A DNA stretch of 41,687 nt from contig NZ_LOWB01000084.1 of the NCBI RefSeq assembly GCF_001522865.1, positions 1 to 41,687 of the forward strand, in the 5' to 3' direction. Of the stretch, positions 21,103 through 29,814 are shown in pieces. The notes beneath the pieces were generated by a model that was not told the origin of the DNA, ran no database searches, and saw only the letters and a program-made list of their open reading frames with translations. Position 1 is the first letter of the stretch; the number at the start of each line of letters is the position of its first letter. The position numbers and the translations under genes are program-made. Origin of the DNA: Burkholderia sp. TSV86. GTDB lineage: Bacteria > Pseudomonadota > Gammaproteobacteria > Burkholderiales > Burkholderiaceae.

Positions 21103-21153
21103 GGTGCTTGCTGCTAGCCATTGGGTGCTTGCTGCTAGCCATTGGGCGCTTGC
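21103..21153. repeat. 21-bp tandem repeat, two exact copies plus a partial third
   Basis: The unit GGTGCTTGCTGCTAGCCATT plus one G occurs at 21103-21123 and 21124-21144, and a decayed GGCGCTTGC follows at 21145. It lies in the spacer between two converging transcripts. No coding role is seen. Confidence 0.9.
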
Positions 21154-21386
21154 CGAGCCGCACGGCCAGCGCGAGCCCAACATCGCGAGCCTGCCATCCA
21201 TCCGCCATCGCTTGCCCGGCATCGCAGGTCCGCTATCGCTGCCCAACATCGCGGGCCCAAGGCTGTAGGTCCGCCATCGCAAGCCCACCATCACCGCCCG
21301 CCCATTGCAAACCCGAGGCCCCGGCCCACCATCACCGCCCCGCCGCCGCAAACCCTGAGCCGCCCCGGCCGCCGAGCGCCGCGGCC
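21154..21386. repeat. Imperfect short repeats in the glk/MFS spacer
   Basis: Related phrases recur: GCCCAACATCGCG at 21175 and 21241, GCCCACCATCACCGCCC at 21283 and 21324, and several GCCATCGC, GCAAGCCC and GCAAACCC variants. The pattern looks like slippage-driven expansion of a short unit with later drift. I see no gene here. Confidence 0.6.
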
Positions 21387-22604
21387 CTACCCGGCGTTTG
21401 TCACCGGCCGCCCGTGCCAGCGCAGCACGAGCACGCGCCCCACGAAACACAGCAGTCCCGTCGCACCGATCGTCACTCCCATCGCGAACGGCGAACCGTC
21501 GGACAGCGCGCCAATCACGACGCTCGCGAGCGCACCGAGCGCGAGCTGCATCGCGCCGAACACGGCAGCCGCCGCGCCGGCGTTGCGCGCATAGCGGTGC
21601 ATCAGTTCGGTCGTGCAGTTCGCCGACAGCACGCCGACGACACCGACGACGAAAAAAAGCCCCGCGACGATCGACCACAGCCCGCCCAGCCCGGTGATCG
21701 CGAAGAACGCGACCGCGAGCGACGCCACGCAACTCACGAGCGCCGCGGCCGCGATGAGCGCGAGCGAGCCGACACGGCCAACGAGATGCGTGCTCACGAA
21801 GTTGCCGATCATGATGCCGACGACGTTCAGCCCGAACAGCAGCCCGTAATGCTGCGGCGACACGTGGAAATGCTCGATGTAGACGAACGGCGTCGCGGTG
21901 ATGTACGCGAACATCGACGCGAACGCCATGCCGCCGCACAGGACGTAGCCCCACGCGAGCGGATCGGCGAGTATGTGCCCATACGCGGCGAACGCGCGCA
22001 GCACGCCCGAGCCGCCGCGTTTGTCGCGCGGCCAAGTCTCCGGCACGCGCAGAAACGCGGCCGCCGCGCACGCCGCACCGAACAGCGCGAGCACCACGAA
22101 CACGCCGCGCCAGCCGAGAAAGCGCAGCACCTGGCCGCCGACGAGCGGCGCGAGCAGCGGCCCGACAGCGGTGACGATCGCGACCATCGACAACACCTTC
22201 GCCGCGTCGGCCGGCTCGTGCGCGTCGCGCGCGATCGCACGTGCGAGCACCGACGCCGCACCCGCGCCGAATGCTTGCAGGAAGCGCACGACGATCAGCT
22301 GGTCGATCGACGCAGCCGCGAAGCAGCCGATGCTCGCGAGCGTGAACAGCGCGATGCCGCCGAGCAGCACCGGCCGGCGGCCGTAGGTATCGGACAGCGG
22401 CCCGTAGAGCAGCATCCCGATCGAGAAGCCCGCCATGAAGCTTGTCAGCGTGCGCTGCGCGGCGGCGGCGCTCACCTGGAAGCCCGCCGCGATCGCGGGC
22501 AGGCTCGGCAGATACATATCGGTGGCAATCGGCCCGCACGCGGCAAGCGCGCCGAGCAACAGGATCAGCCGGCCGTCGGGCCGGCCTCGGGTGACGTGAC
22601 GCAT
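21387..22604 (-). CDS. MFS multidrug transporter, Bcr/CflA family
   Basis: This is an inner-membrane drug/proton antiporter with twelve predicted membrane segments in 405 residues. The signature TDMYLPSLPAIAAGF in helix 1 and the loop LLYGPLSDTYGRRPVLLGGI between helices 2 and 3 are typical of the Bcr/CflA group, along with FLQAFGAGAASVLARAIARD. I start at MRHVTRGRPDG (22604). The frame is open to 23024, but the added part is arginine-rich and unlike the family. Relatives confer resistance to bicyclomycin or chloramphenicol, or export cysteine; the substrate here is unknown. It converges on the glk operon. Confidence 0.9.
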   Translation of the reverse strand: MRHVTRGRPDGRLILLLGALAACGPIATDMYLPSLPAIAAGFQVSAAAAQRTLTSFMAGFSIGMLLYGPLSDTYGRRPVLLGGIALFTLASIGCFAAASIDQLIVVRFLQAFGAGAASVLARAIARDAHEPADAAKVLSMVAIVTAVGPLLAPLVGGQVLRFLGWRGVFVVLALFGAACAAAAFLRVPETWPRDKRGGSGVLRAFAAYGHILADPLAWGYVLCGGMAFASMFAYITATPFVYIEHFHVSPQHYGLLFGLNVVGIMIGNFVSTHLVGRVGSLALIAAAALVSCVASLAVAFFAITGLGGLWSIVAGLFFVVGVVGVLSANCTTELMHRYARNAGAAAAVFGAMQLALGALASVVIGALSDGSPFAMGVTIGATGLLCFVGRVLVLRWHGRPVTNAG

Positions 22605-22810
22605 CGGAATTCCATACGGAAAGGGGCAGCCGAACCGCCTTGGCCGCGCACGCGCCAGCAGTTGCGCACGCCCGGTCCGCCTAGCCCGGCAAGACAACGA
22701 AAAAAGGCGACAGACCGCGCCGCCCTGGACCCGTGATTGTAAGCGAGCCGCTTCGGCGCTTCGGTTAAGCTTCTCATTTTGGTCCGACGCCCGCCCGCCG
22801 AATTGCCGAC

Positions 22811-23269
22811 ATGACTGCCTTCCTGCTGATCTGGAGCCCCAAGAAATGGCCGTGGCCCGAGCTGCCCGAGTTCGCCGCGCGCGTGCAGGCAGGCGAAGCG
22901 GTGGCGGATGTCTGGGGCTGCGGCTTCTCGCGCAGCATCCTGCCGGGCGACCGCGTGTTTCTGCACCGGGTCGCGCAAGAGCCCAAGGGCGTGTTCGGCT
23001 CCGGCTACGTGACGCGCGCGCCATACGAGGTGCCCGATCCGGCGACCAAGCGCGGCTACCGGCTCTGCATCGATTTCGTCTACGACTGGCTGGTCGACGG
23101 CCATCGCCAGGTCGTGATCACGCGCGACGCGCTGCGCACGCACCCGTATTCGGTGCAGACCTGGGACGCGCAGACCTCCGGCACGTCGATCAAGCCGATG
23201 GTCGAAGGCCCGCTCGAGAAGCGCTGGGCCGAGCTGACCGGCAAGCGCAAGCCGCCGCGGCGCGCGTAG
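22811..23269 (+). CDS. EVE/PUA-like domain protein
   Basis: The 152 residues begin MTAFLLIWSPKKWPWPELPE and continue with VWGCGFSRSILPGDRVFLHR and GVFGSGYVTRAP. This resembles the EVE-like fold (related to PUA and YTH) that binds modified bases and is found alone or at the N-terminus of McrB-type restriction enzymes. No nuclease or NTPase partner is encoded nearby, so it is a stand-alone reader-type domain at most. The role is unknown. It diverges from the MFS gene and precedes hemL by about 200 bases. Confidence 0.65.
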   Translation: MTAFLLIWSPKKWPWPELPEFAARVQAGEAVADVWGCGFSRSILPGDRVFLHRVAQEPKGVFGSGYVTRAPYEVPDPATKRGYRLCIDFVYDWLVDGHRQVVITRDALRTHPYSVQTWDAQTSGTSIKPMVEGPLEKRWAELTGKRKPPRRA

Positions 23270-23473
23270 CCGCACGCACGGGCGGCGGATGGCAGCGGCG
23301 CCGTCGAGCGGCCGTCCCGGCGCGCCAAACCGTCACGCCCGAGCCGGAGTCGCGCCGCACGCGTCTTAGGTACAATCGAGCGGTTAGCGCATAGCCATCC
23401 CCGATACGCCGTCCGACGCGAGCCATGGCCCCGCCGCTCGCGCGCACGGCCCTCTCTGTCGCAGGTCCCATTC

Positions 23474-24757
23474 ATGTCGAACAATCAAACTCTCTTCGAA
23501 CGCGCGCAACGAACCAATCCGGGCGGCGTCAATTCGCCGGTGCGCGCGTTCCGCTCGGTCGGCGGCACGCCGCGCTTCGTCAAGCGCGCGCAAGGCGCGT
23601 ATTTTTGGGACGCCGACGGCAAGCGCTATATCGACTACATCGGCTCGTGGGGGCCGATGATCGTCGGCCACGTGCATCCGGAGGTGCTCGAGGCGGTCCA
23701 GCGCGTGCTTGCCGACGGCTTTTCGTTCGGCGCGCCGACCGAGGCCGAGATCGAAATCGCCGAGGAAATCGTGAAGCTCGTGCCGTCGATCGAGCAGGTG
23801 CGCATGGTCTCGAGCGGCACCGAGGCGACCATGAGCGCGCTGCGCCTTGCGCGCGGCTTCACCGGCCGTAGCCGGATCGTCAAGTTCGAGGGCTGCTATC
23901 ACGGGCACGCCGACAGCCTGCTCGTGAAAGCGGGCTCGGGGCTGCTCACGCTCGGCAACCCGACGTCGGCGGGCGTGCCGGCCGATGTCGCGAAATACAC
24001 CACCGTCCTCGAATACAACAACGTCGCCGCGCTGAACGAAGCGTTCGCCGCGTTCGGCGATGAAATCGCCGCGGTGATCGTCGAGCCCGTCGCGGGCAAC
24101 ATGAATCTCGTGCGCGGCACGCCCGAATTCCTGAACGCGTTGCGCGCGCTGTGCACGAAGCACGGCGCCGTGCTGATCTTCGACGAGGTGATGTGCGGGT
24201 TTCGCGTCGCGCTCGGCGGCGCGCAGCAGCACTACGGCATCACGCCGGATCTCACCTGCCTGGGCAAGGTGATCGGCGGCGGCATGCCCGCCGCCGCCTT
24301 CGGCGGCCGCCGCGACATCATGGCCGAACTCGCGCCGCTCGGCGCGGTATATCAGGCCGGCACGCTGTCAGGCAATCCGGTCGCGGTCGCCGCGGGGCTC
24401 GCGACGCTCCGGCTGATCCAGGCGCCCGGTTTCTACGATGCGCTCGCCGGCAAGACGCGCCGGCTCGCCGACGGCCTCGCCGCCGAGGCGCGCGCGGCAG
24501 GCGTGCCGTTTTCGGCCGACGCGATCGGTGCAATGTTCGGCCTTTACTTCACCGAGCGCGTGCCGACCAGCTTCGCCGACGTCACCAAGAGCAACATCGA
24601 GCGCTTCAAGCGCTTCTTCCACCTGATGCTCGACGAAGGCGTGTATTTCGCGCCGTCCGCTTACGAGGCGGGTTTCGTGTCGAGCGCGCACGACGACGCG
24701 ACGCTCGACGCAACGCTTGCCGCCGCCCGCCGCGCGTTCGCGGCGCTCGCCGGCTGA
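23474..24757 (+). CDS. hemL: Glutamate-1-semialdehyde 2,1-aminomutase
   Basis: HemL converts glutamate-1-semialdehyde to 5-aminolevulinate, the C5-route entry to haem and other tetrapyrroles. It is a cytoplasmic PLP enzyme. The start reads [20 protein letters not shown], and the substrate-loop segment [20 protein letters not shown] follows. The PLP-binding lysine is Lys265 in [18 protein letters not shown]. The segment [20 protein letters not shown] is also typical. The 427 residues match the family. A TACAAT at 23371-23376 may be its -10 box. It is followed after 32 bases by ribD on the same strand. Confidence 0.97.
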   Translation: MSNNQTLFERAQRTNPGGVNSPVRAFRSVGGTPRFVKRAQGAYFWDADGKRYIDYIGSWGPMIVGHVHPEVLEAVQRVLADGFSFGAPTEAEIEIAEEIVKLVPSIEQVRMVSSGTEATMSALRLARGFTGRSRIVKFEGCYHGHADSLLVKAGSGLLTLGNPTSAGVPADVAKYTTVLEYNNVAALNEAFAAFGDEIAAVIVEPVAGNMNLVRGTPEFLNALRALCTKHGAVLIFDEVMCGFRVALGGAQQHYGITPDLTCLGKVIGGGMPAAAFGGRRDIMAELAPLGAVYQAGTLSGNPVAVAAGLATLRLIQAPGFYDALAGKTRRLADGLAAEARAAGVPFSADAIGAMFGLYFTERVPTSFADVTKSNIERFKRFFHLMLDEGVYFAPSAYEAGFVSSAHDDATLDATLAAARRAFAALAG

Positions 24758-24789
24758 GCGCGCGGCCGCTCGAACCACAGGACGGGCCC

Positions 24790-25923
24790 ATGTTTTCGGA
24801 ACAGGACTTTATCTACATGCAACGCGCGCTCGCGCTCGCCGCGCGCGGAATGTACACGACGACGCCGAATCCACGCGTCGGCTGCGTGATCGTCAAGGAC
24901 GACGCCGTGATCGGCGAAGGCTTCACCCAGCCGGCCGGCCAGGATCACGCGGAAGTGCAGGCGCTCAAGGACGCGCGCGCGCGCGGCAACGACGTGCGCG
25001 GCGCGACCGTCTACGTGACGCTTGAGCCGTGCAGTCACTTCGGCCGCACGCCGCCGTGCGCGCACGCGCTGATCGACGCGCGCGTGGGCAAGGTGGTCGC
25101 CGCGATGGAAGACCCGAATCCGCAGGTGTCCGGACGCGGCCTCGCGATGCTGCGCGATGCGGGCGTCGACGTGCGTTGCGGCCTGCTCGCGCACGATGCG
25201 CACGAGCTGAACGTCGGCTTCGTGTCGCGGATGACGCGCGGCCGGCCGTGGGTGCGGATGAAGACCGCCGCGTCGCTCGACGGCCGCACCGCGCTCGCCT
25301 CCGGCGAGAGCCAATGGATCACCGGCGAAGACGCGCGCGCTGACGGCCACCAATGGCGCGCGCGCGCGTGCGCGATTCTGACGGGCATAGGCACCGTGCG
25401 CGAAGATGATGCCCGGCTCACCGTGCGCGGCGTCGACACGCCGCGGCAGCCGCGGCGCGTGCTGATCGACAGCCGCCTCGACGTGCCGCTCACCGCGCGC
25501 ATTCTCGAAGGCGCGCCGCCCGTCATTTTCTGCGGCGCGCTCGACGCGCAGCGCGAAGAGCGCGCGCAGGCGCTGCGTGCGCGCGGCGCCGAGATCGTGC
25601 CCCTGCCGAACGCGCACGGCAAGGTCGACTTGCCCGCGATGCTCGCCGCGCTCGGCGAGCGCCAGATCAACGAGCTTCATGTCGAAGCAGGCCATAAGCT
25701 GAACGGCTCGCTGCTGCGCGAGCATTGCGTCGACGAGCTGCTCGTCTATATCGCGCCGACCCTGCTCGGCGCGGATGCGGCATCGATGTTCGATCTCGCC
25801 GGACCCGCGTCGCTCGCGGACCGCGCGCGGCTCGCATTTCACAGCGTCGAGCGCATCGGCGGCGACCTGCGCGTGCTCGCGCGTTTCGCCGGCGCTCACG
25901 CCGCTGCGCCCTCCACTCACTGA
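24790..25923 (+). CDS. ribD: Bifunctional riboflavin biosynthesis deaminase/reductase RibD
   Basis: RibD carries out the second and third steps of riboflavin synthesis, deaminating the pyrimidinone intermediate and reducing its ribose chain with NADPH. The deaminase domain has the zinc ligands in HAEVQAL (His53, Glu55 catalytic) and EPCSHFGRTPPC (Cys81, Cys90). The reductase domain begins near residue 150 with RPWVRMKTAASLDGRTAL. I start at MFSEQDFIY, with AGGAC 8-12 bases upstream, giving 377 residues; the frame is open further upstream through hemL but only as its shadow. It is followed 18 bases later by ribE. Confidence 0.96.
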   Translation: MFSEQDFIYMQRALALAARGMYTTTPNPRVGCVIVKDDAVIGEGFTQPAGQDHAEVQALKDARARGNDVRGATVYVTLEPCSHFGRTPPCAHALIDARVGKVVAAMEDPNPQVSGRGLAMLRDAGVDVRCGLLAHDAHELNVGFVSRMTRGRPWVRMKTAASLDGRTALASGESQWITGEDARADGHQWRARACAILTGIGTVREDDARLTVRGVDTPRQPRRVLIDSRLDVPLTARILEGAPPVIFCGALDAQREERAQALRARGAEIVPLPNAHGKVDLPAMLAALGERQINELHVEAGHKLNGSLLREHCVDELLVYIAPTLLGADAASMFDLAGPASLADRARLAFHSVERIGGDLRVLARFAGAHAAAPSTH

Positions 25924-25941
25924 CAACGGAAACCGACCAAG

Positions 25942-26580
25942 ATGTTTACCGGAATCGTCGCGGCAGTCGGCCGCATCGAAACGATCGCGCCGCTGGGCGC
26001 CGAACCCGAGGCCGGCGTGCGCGCCACCGTGCACGCGGGCGCGCTCGATCTGGCCGACGTCGCGCTCGGCGACAGCATCGCGATCCAGGGCGCGTGCATG
26101 ACAGTAATCGCGAAGACGGCCGATACGTTCGACGTCGAGATCTCGCGCGAAAGCCTGAACCGCACGGTCGGCCTCGCCGCGCCCGGCGACGTGAATCTCG
26201 AAAAGGCGCTGCGCGCGCACGACCGGCTCGGCGGCCATCTGGTGTCCGGGCACGTCGACGGGCTTGGGGTCGTCACGCGCTTTGCGCGCGTCGGCGAGTC
26301 GCACGAGTTGCGCATCGTCGCGCCGCGCGAACTCGGCCGCTATCTTGCATACAAGGGATCGATCACCGTCAACGGCGTGAGTCTCACGGTCAACGCGGTC
26401 GACGATCAAACGCACGGCTGCGAATTCTCGATCAACCTGATTCCTCATACGGTCGAGGTGACCACACTCAAGCATTTGCAGCCGGGCTCGCAGGTCAATC
26501 TCGAAATCGATCTGATCGCGCGGTATGTGGAGCGGATGCTGGCCACCGCATCCGCGGCCGGCGGCCAGCCTTCCCGGTAA
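25942..26580 (+). CDS. ribE: Riboflavin synthase alpha subunit
   Basis: This enzyme makes riboflavin from two molecules of 6,7-dimethyl-8-ribityllumazine. The 212 residues have the twofold lumazine-binding repeat. The N-terminus MFTGIVAAVGRIETI is the family signature. The first barrel includes GDSIAIQGACMTVI and the second YKGSITVNGVSLTVNAV, and LGGHLVSGHVDGLG joins them. The C-terminal helix forms the trimer contact. It follows ribD by 18 bases. The same protein is called ribC or ribE in different species. Confidence 0.96.
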   Translation: MFTGIVAAVGRIETIAPLGAEPEAGVRATVHAGALDLADVALGDSIAIQGACMTVIAKTADTFDVEISRESLNRTVGLAAPGDVNLEKALRAHDRLGGHLVSGHVDGLGVVTRFARVGESHELRIVAPRELGRYLAYKGSITVNGVSLTVNAVDDQTHGCEFSINLIPHTVEVTTLKHLQPGSQVNLEIDLIARYVERMLATASAAGGQPSR

Positions 26581-26594
26581 ATCGATTGCCGGAA

Positions 26595-27203
26595 TCAGCC
26601 GCCAGCCCCACCAAGCTGCCGCGCGATGCGCCGCCGCAATTCCGGCAGCACATCGGAGCCGAACCACGGATGACGCTTGAACCACGCCTGATTGCGCGGT
26701 GACGGATGCGGCAGCGGCAGCACCGCCGGGCCATATTCGCGCCACGCTTGGACGGTTTCGGTCAGCGACGCCTTACGCGCGTCGCGCAGGAAATGCCGCT
26801 GCGCATACTGGCCGATCAGCAGCGTGAGACGGATCGCCGGCAGTTCCGCGAGCAGACGGTCGAGCCACAGCCGCGCACATTCCGGACGCGGCGGATTGTC
26901 GCCGCTCGCGCCGCGGCCCGGATAGCAAAATCCCATCGGTACGATGGCAAACCGCGACGCGTCGTAGAACGTGCCAGCATCGACGCCGAGCCATTCGCGC
27001 AGCCGCTTGCCGCTCGCGTCGTCCCACGGCACGCCGCTCGCATGCACGCGCGCGCCCGGCGCCTGCCCGACGATCAGGATGCGCGCGCCGCGCCGCGCGC
27101 GCAGCACTGGACGCGGGCCAAGCGGCAGCTCGGCCTCGCACGCGCGACACGCGCGAATATCGGCGAGCAGCGCGTCGAGCGGGGTGCGGGGTGGTTCAGG
27201 CAT
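26595..27203 (-). CDS. Uracil-DNA glycosylase-superfamily protein
   Basis: The 202 residues carry the glycosylase motif 1 as LIVGQAPGARVHASG (about residues 43-57), the segment IVPMGFCYPGRGA, and motif 2 as LPLPHPSPRN (about 163-172). This is the pattern of UDG-superfamily proteins that remove uracil or related damaged bases. The CRACEAELPLGP stretch has two cysteines, not the full four-cysteine iron-sulfur set of family 4 enzymes, so it is a different subgroup. It lies on the opposite strand inside the riboflavin cluster and converges on ribE, with 14 bases between the stops. Substrate specificity is not known from sequence. Confidence 0.85.
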   Translation of the reverse strand: MPEPPRTPLDALLADIRACRACEAELPLGPRPVLRARRGARILIVGQAPGARVHASGVPWDDASGKRLREWLGVDAGTFYDASRFAIVPMGFCYPGRGASGDNPPRPECARLWLDRLLAELPAIRLTLLIGQYAQRHFLRDARKASLTETVQAWREYGPAVLPLPHPSPRNQAWFKRHPWFGSDVLPELRRRIARQLGGAGG

Positions 27204-27494
27204 CGGCGCAGATCATCGTGTTCCAGGCTCGCGCATCGCGCGGCAACGGACATTGTAAGCCGGGCGCTTGCCAACCCAGACCAGGCTGGGCCGAGGATCG
27301 CGCGGGCCGATCCAGGCCGCTCCGCCATGTGCCCCGGCAACCCGCGGAATGCGAGGCCCGCGCCCCGCCCGCGGATTCATCCGCGCCCGGCCGCACCGGC
27401 CGTTCGGCCAATGCAACGCGCCGTCGCGCCATCCACGGCGATAACCCGCCGCGCGTGGCGTAAAATACGCCCTTTCCCTTTCATGCATCCCTTT

Positions 27495-28610
27495 ATGACG
27501 CTCGCCTCCACGCCCGACATCATCGCCGAGTTGAAAGCCGGCCGGATGGTGATCCTGGTCGACGAAGAAGACCGCGAAAACGAGGGCGACCTCGTGCTCG
27601 CCGCTGAATTCGTCACGCCGGAAGCGATCAATTTCATGGCGCGCTACGGCCGCGGGCTGATTTGCCTCACACTCACGCAGGAACGCTGCAAGCTGCTGAA
27701 CCTGCCGCTGATGACGTACCGCAACGGCACGCAGTACGGCACCGCGTTCACGGTCAGCATCGAGGCGGCCGAAGGCGTGACGACGGGCATCTCGGCGGCC
27801 GACCGCGCACGCACGATCGCCGCCGCCGTCGCGCACGACGCGCGGCCCGAGCACATCGTGCAGCCCGGCCACGTGTTCCCGATCATGGCGCAGCCGGGCG
27901 GCGTGCTGGTGCGCGCGGGTCACACCGAGGCGGGCTGCGACCTGACCGCGCTCGCGGGCCTGACGCCCGCGGCCGTGATCTGCGAAGTCATCAAGGACGA
28001 CGGGACCATGGCGCGCCTGCCGGATCTGATCGAATTCGGCCGCGAGCACGGGCTGAAGATCGGCACGATCGCCGATCTGATCCACTACCGCAGCCGCACC
28101 GAATCGATCATCGAACGGGTCGCCGAGCGCACGATGCAAACGGCGCACGGCACGTTCAGGGCCGTGCTGTACCGCGACCATCCGAGCGGCTCGCCGCATA
28201 TCGCGCTCGTGCGCGGCACGCCCGCGTCGCACGAGGCAACGCTCGTGCGCGTGCACGAGCCGCTATCGGTGCTCGATCTGCTCGAAACCGGCGTGTCGAC
28301 CCACTCGTGGACGCTGCACGCCGCGATGAAGGCGATCGCCGAGCGCGAGTGCGGCGTGATCGTGCTGCTCAATTGCGGCGATACCAACGAGCACCTCGTC
28401 GACGTATTTCTCGCGTTCGGCGAACAAGAGAAGGCGGCCGCGCTCAAGCGCCGGCCGGTCGATTTCAAGACGTTCGGCATCGGCGCGCAAATCCTGCGCG
28501 ATGTCGGCGTCGGCAAGATGCAGGTGCTGTCGAATCCGCGCAAGCTCGGCAGCATGTCCGGCTACGGCCTCGAGGTCGTCGGCTTCGAGCCGATGCCGGG
28601 CGGCGCGTAA
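27495..28610 (+). CDS. ribB: 3,4-dihydroxy-2-butanone 4-phosphate synthase with a degenerate GTP cyclohydrolase II domain (RibBX type)
   Basis: The N-terminal half is a DHBP synthase, which makes the four-carbon precursor of lumazine from ribulose-5-phosphate. Key motifs are [11 protein letters not shown] (about residues 23-33) and [16 protein letters not shown] (about 142-157). The C-terminal half (from about 205) aligns with GTP cyclohydrolase II but lacks its marks. Where zinc cysteines of the form ECLTGD..RCDCG are expected, it reads [20 protein letters not shown], and the RQEGRGIGL loop is replaced by [11 protein letters not shown]. So the second activity is probably lost and a separate ribA is needed elsewhere. 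The ATG at 27483 is an alternative start; neither has a good ribosome binding site. ribH follows. Confidence 0.92.
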   Translation: MTLASTPDIIAELKAGRMVILVDEEDRENEGDLVLAAEFVTPEAINFMARYGRGLICLTLTQERCKLLNLPLMTYRNGTQYGTAFTVSIEAAEGVTTGISAADRARTIAAAVAHDARPEHIVQPGHVFPIMAQPGGVLVRAGHTEAGCDLTALAGLTPAAVICEVIKDDGTMARLPDLIEFGREHGLKIGTIADLIHYRSRTESIIERVAERTMQTAHGTFRAVLYRDHPSGSPHIALVRGTPASHEATLVRVHEPLSVLDLLETGVSTHSWTLHAAMKAIAERECGVIVLLNCGDTNEHLVDVFLAFGEQEKAAALKRRPVDFKTFGIGAQILRDVGVGKMQVLSNPRKLGSMSGYGLEVVGFEPMPGGA

Positions 28611-28695
28611 CGGTTTTGTCACGGCTTTCGTGCCGTACTTGTCGTCAGCCTGCGCTGCAGTCAATCACACCGCTCATCCACTTTACGGAAAAAAC

Positions 28696-29220
28696 ATGGA
28701 AATCGGACAATATCAACCGAATCTCGAAGGCGAAGGCCTGCGTATCGGCATCGTTCAGTCGCGCTTCAACGAACCCGTGTGCAACGGCCTCGCCGATGCA
28801 TGCGTCGAGGAACTGGAACGGCTGGGCGTTGCCGGCGAGGACGTGCTGCTCGTGACGGTGCCGGGCGCGCTCGAAATTCCGCTCGCGCTGCAAAAACTCG
28901 CGGAAAGCAACCAGTTCGACGCGCTGATCGCGCTTGGCGCGGTAATCCGCGGCGAAACGTATCACTTCGAACTCGTGTCGAACGAGAGCGGCGCGGGCAT
29001 CACGCGCATCGCGCTCGATTTCAACACGCCGATCGCGAACGCCGTGCTTACGACCGACACCGACGAGCAGGCGATCGCGCGCATGACCGAAAAGGGTCGC
29101 GACGCCGCGCGCGTCGCCGTCGAGATGGCAAACCTCACGATCACGCTCGATCAACTGAGCGACGATGAAGAGGACGAGGACGAGGACGACGAAGAAGACG
29201 ACGAAGAGGAACGCGCATGA
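28696..29220 (+). CDS. ribH: 6,7-dimethyl-8-ribityllumazine synthase with an acidic tail
   Basis: RibH condenses the RibD product with the RibB product to make lumazine, and often forms 60-subunit shells or pentamers. Typical segments are [34 protein letters not shown], and [19 protein letters not shown]. The core of about 155 residues is followed by an extended tail of almost only Asp and Glu ([20 protein letters not shown]), not present in E. coli RibH. Its last bases overlap the nusB start (ATGA). The start MEIGQYQPN is the first ATG after an upstream GGA-rich stretch; the open frame before it is not conserved. Confidence 0.95.
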   Translation: MEIGQYQPNLEGEGLRIGIVQSRFNEPVCNGLADACVEELERLGVAGEDVLLVTVPGALEIPLALQKLAESNQFDALIALGAVIRGETYHFELVSNESGAGITRIALDFNTPIANAVLTTDTDEQAIARMTEKGRDAARVAVEMANLTITLDQLSDDEEDEDEDDEEDDEEERA

Positions 29221-29657
29221 AGAAGAGCGCCCGCCGGCAATCGCGCGAGCTTGCGACGCAAGGCCTGTATCAATGGCTGCTGTCGAACGCGGCGCCGGGC
29301 GAGATCGACGCGCAATTGCGCGGCGCGCTGGGTTACGACAAGGCCGACAAGACGCTGCTGGATACCCTGCTGCACGGTGTGATCCGCGAACACGCGGCGC
29401 TCTCGGACGCGCTCTCGCCGAACCTCGATCGCCCGATCGACCAGCTCTCGCCCGTCGAACGCGCGGTGCTGCTGATCGCGACGTATGAACTCACGCATCA
29501 GATCGAAACGCCGTATCGCGTGATCATCAACGAAGCGGTCGAATTGACGAAGACGTTCGGCGGCTCGGACGGCTACCGGTACGTGAACGGCGTGCTCGAC
29601 AAGCTCGCCGTCAAGCTGCGGCCGGCCGAAACGCAGGCGCGGCGCGACCCGTCGTAA
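29217..29657 (+). CDS. nusB: Transcription antitermination factor NusB
   Basis: NusB, with NusE (S10), binds boxA RNA and supports antitermination in rRNA operons. The 146-residue all-helical protein begins [20 protein letters not shown], with the basic RNA-binding N-terminus, and includes [20 protein letters not shown] and the conserved [20 protein letters not shown]. Its ATG overlaps the ribH stop by four bases, which fits the common ribH-nusB pairing and translational coupling. Confidence 0.96.
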   Translation: MKKSARRQSRELATQGLYQWLLSNAAPGEIDAQLRGALGYDKADKTLLDTLLHGVIREHAALSDALSPNLDRPIDQLSPVERAVLLIATYELTHQIETPYRVIINEAVELTKTFGGSDGYRYVNGVLDKLAVKLRPAETQARRDPS

Positions 29658-29662
29658 TGCGC

Positions 29663-29705
29663 CCGGCAGGCGCGCCGGGCGGCTGCCGGCCCGCCCGCCT
29701 GCCGG
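29663..29705 (+). terminator. Hairpin downstream of nusB
   Basis: CCGGCAGGCG (29663-29672) pairs with CGCCTGCCGG (29696-29705); the loop contains further GGGC/GCCC complementarity. There is no T-run, so it may be a processing or Rho-assisted end of the rib-nusB transcript. Confidence 0.4.
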
Positions 29706-29814
29706 CCGATGCCGCGCGCGGCGCTCATGCGGCTGCGCCGCCGTCGCGCGCGGGCGTTTCCCGCCGCGATCCTTTCTTCGCTCGCTCCCTTTTTGTAACC
29801 GCCTTTATCCGACG

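Noticed and set aside
27204..27494. Possible FMN riboswitch upstream of the RibB gene
   Set aside because: None of the conserved RFN segments could be found in the spacer.
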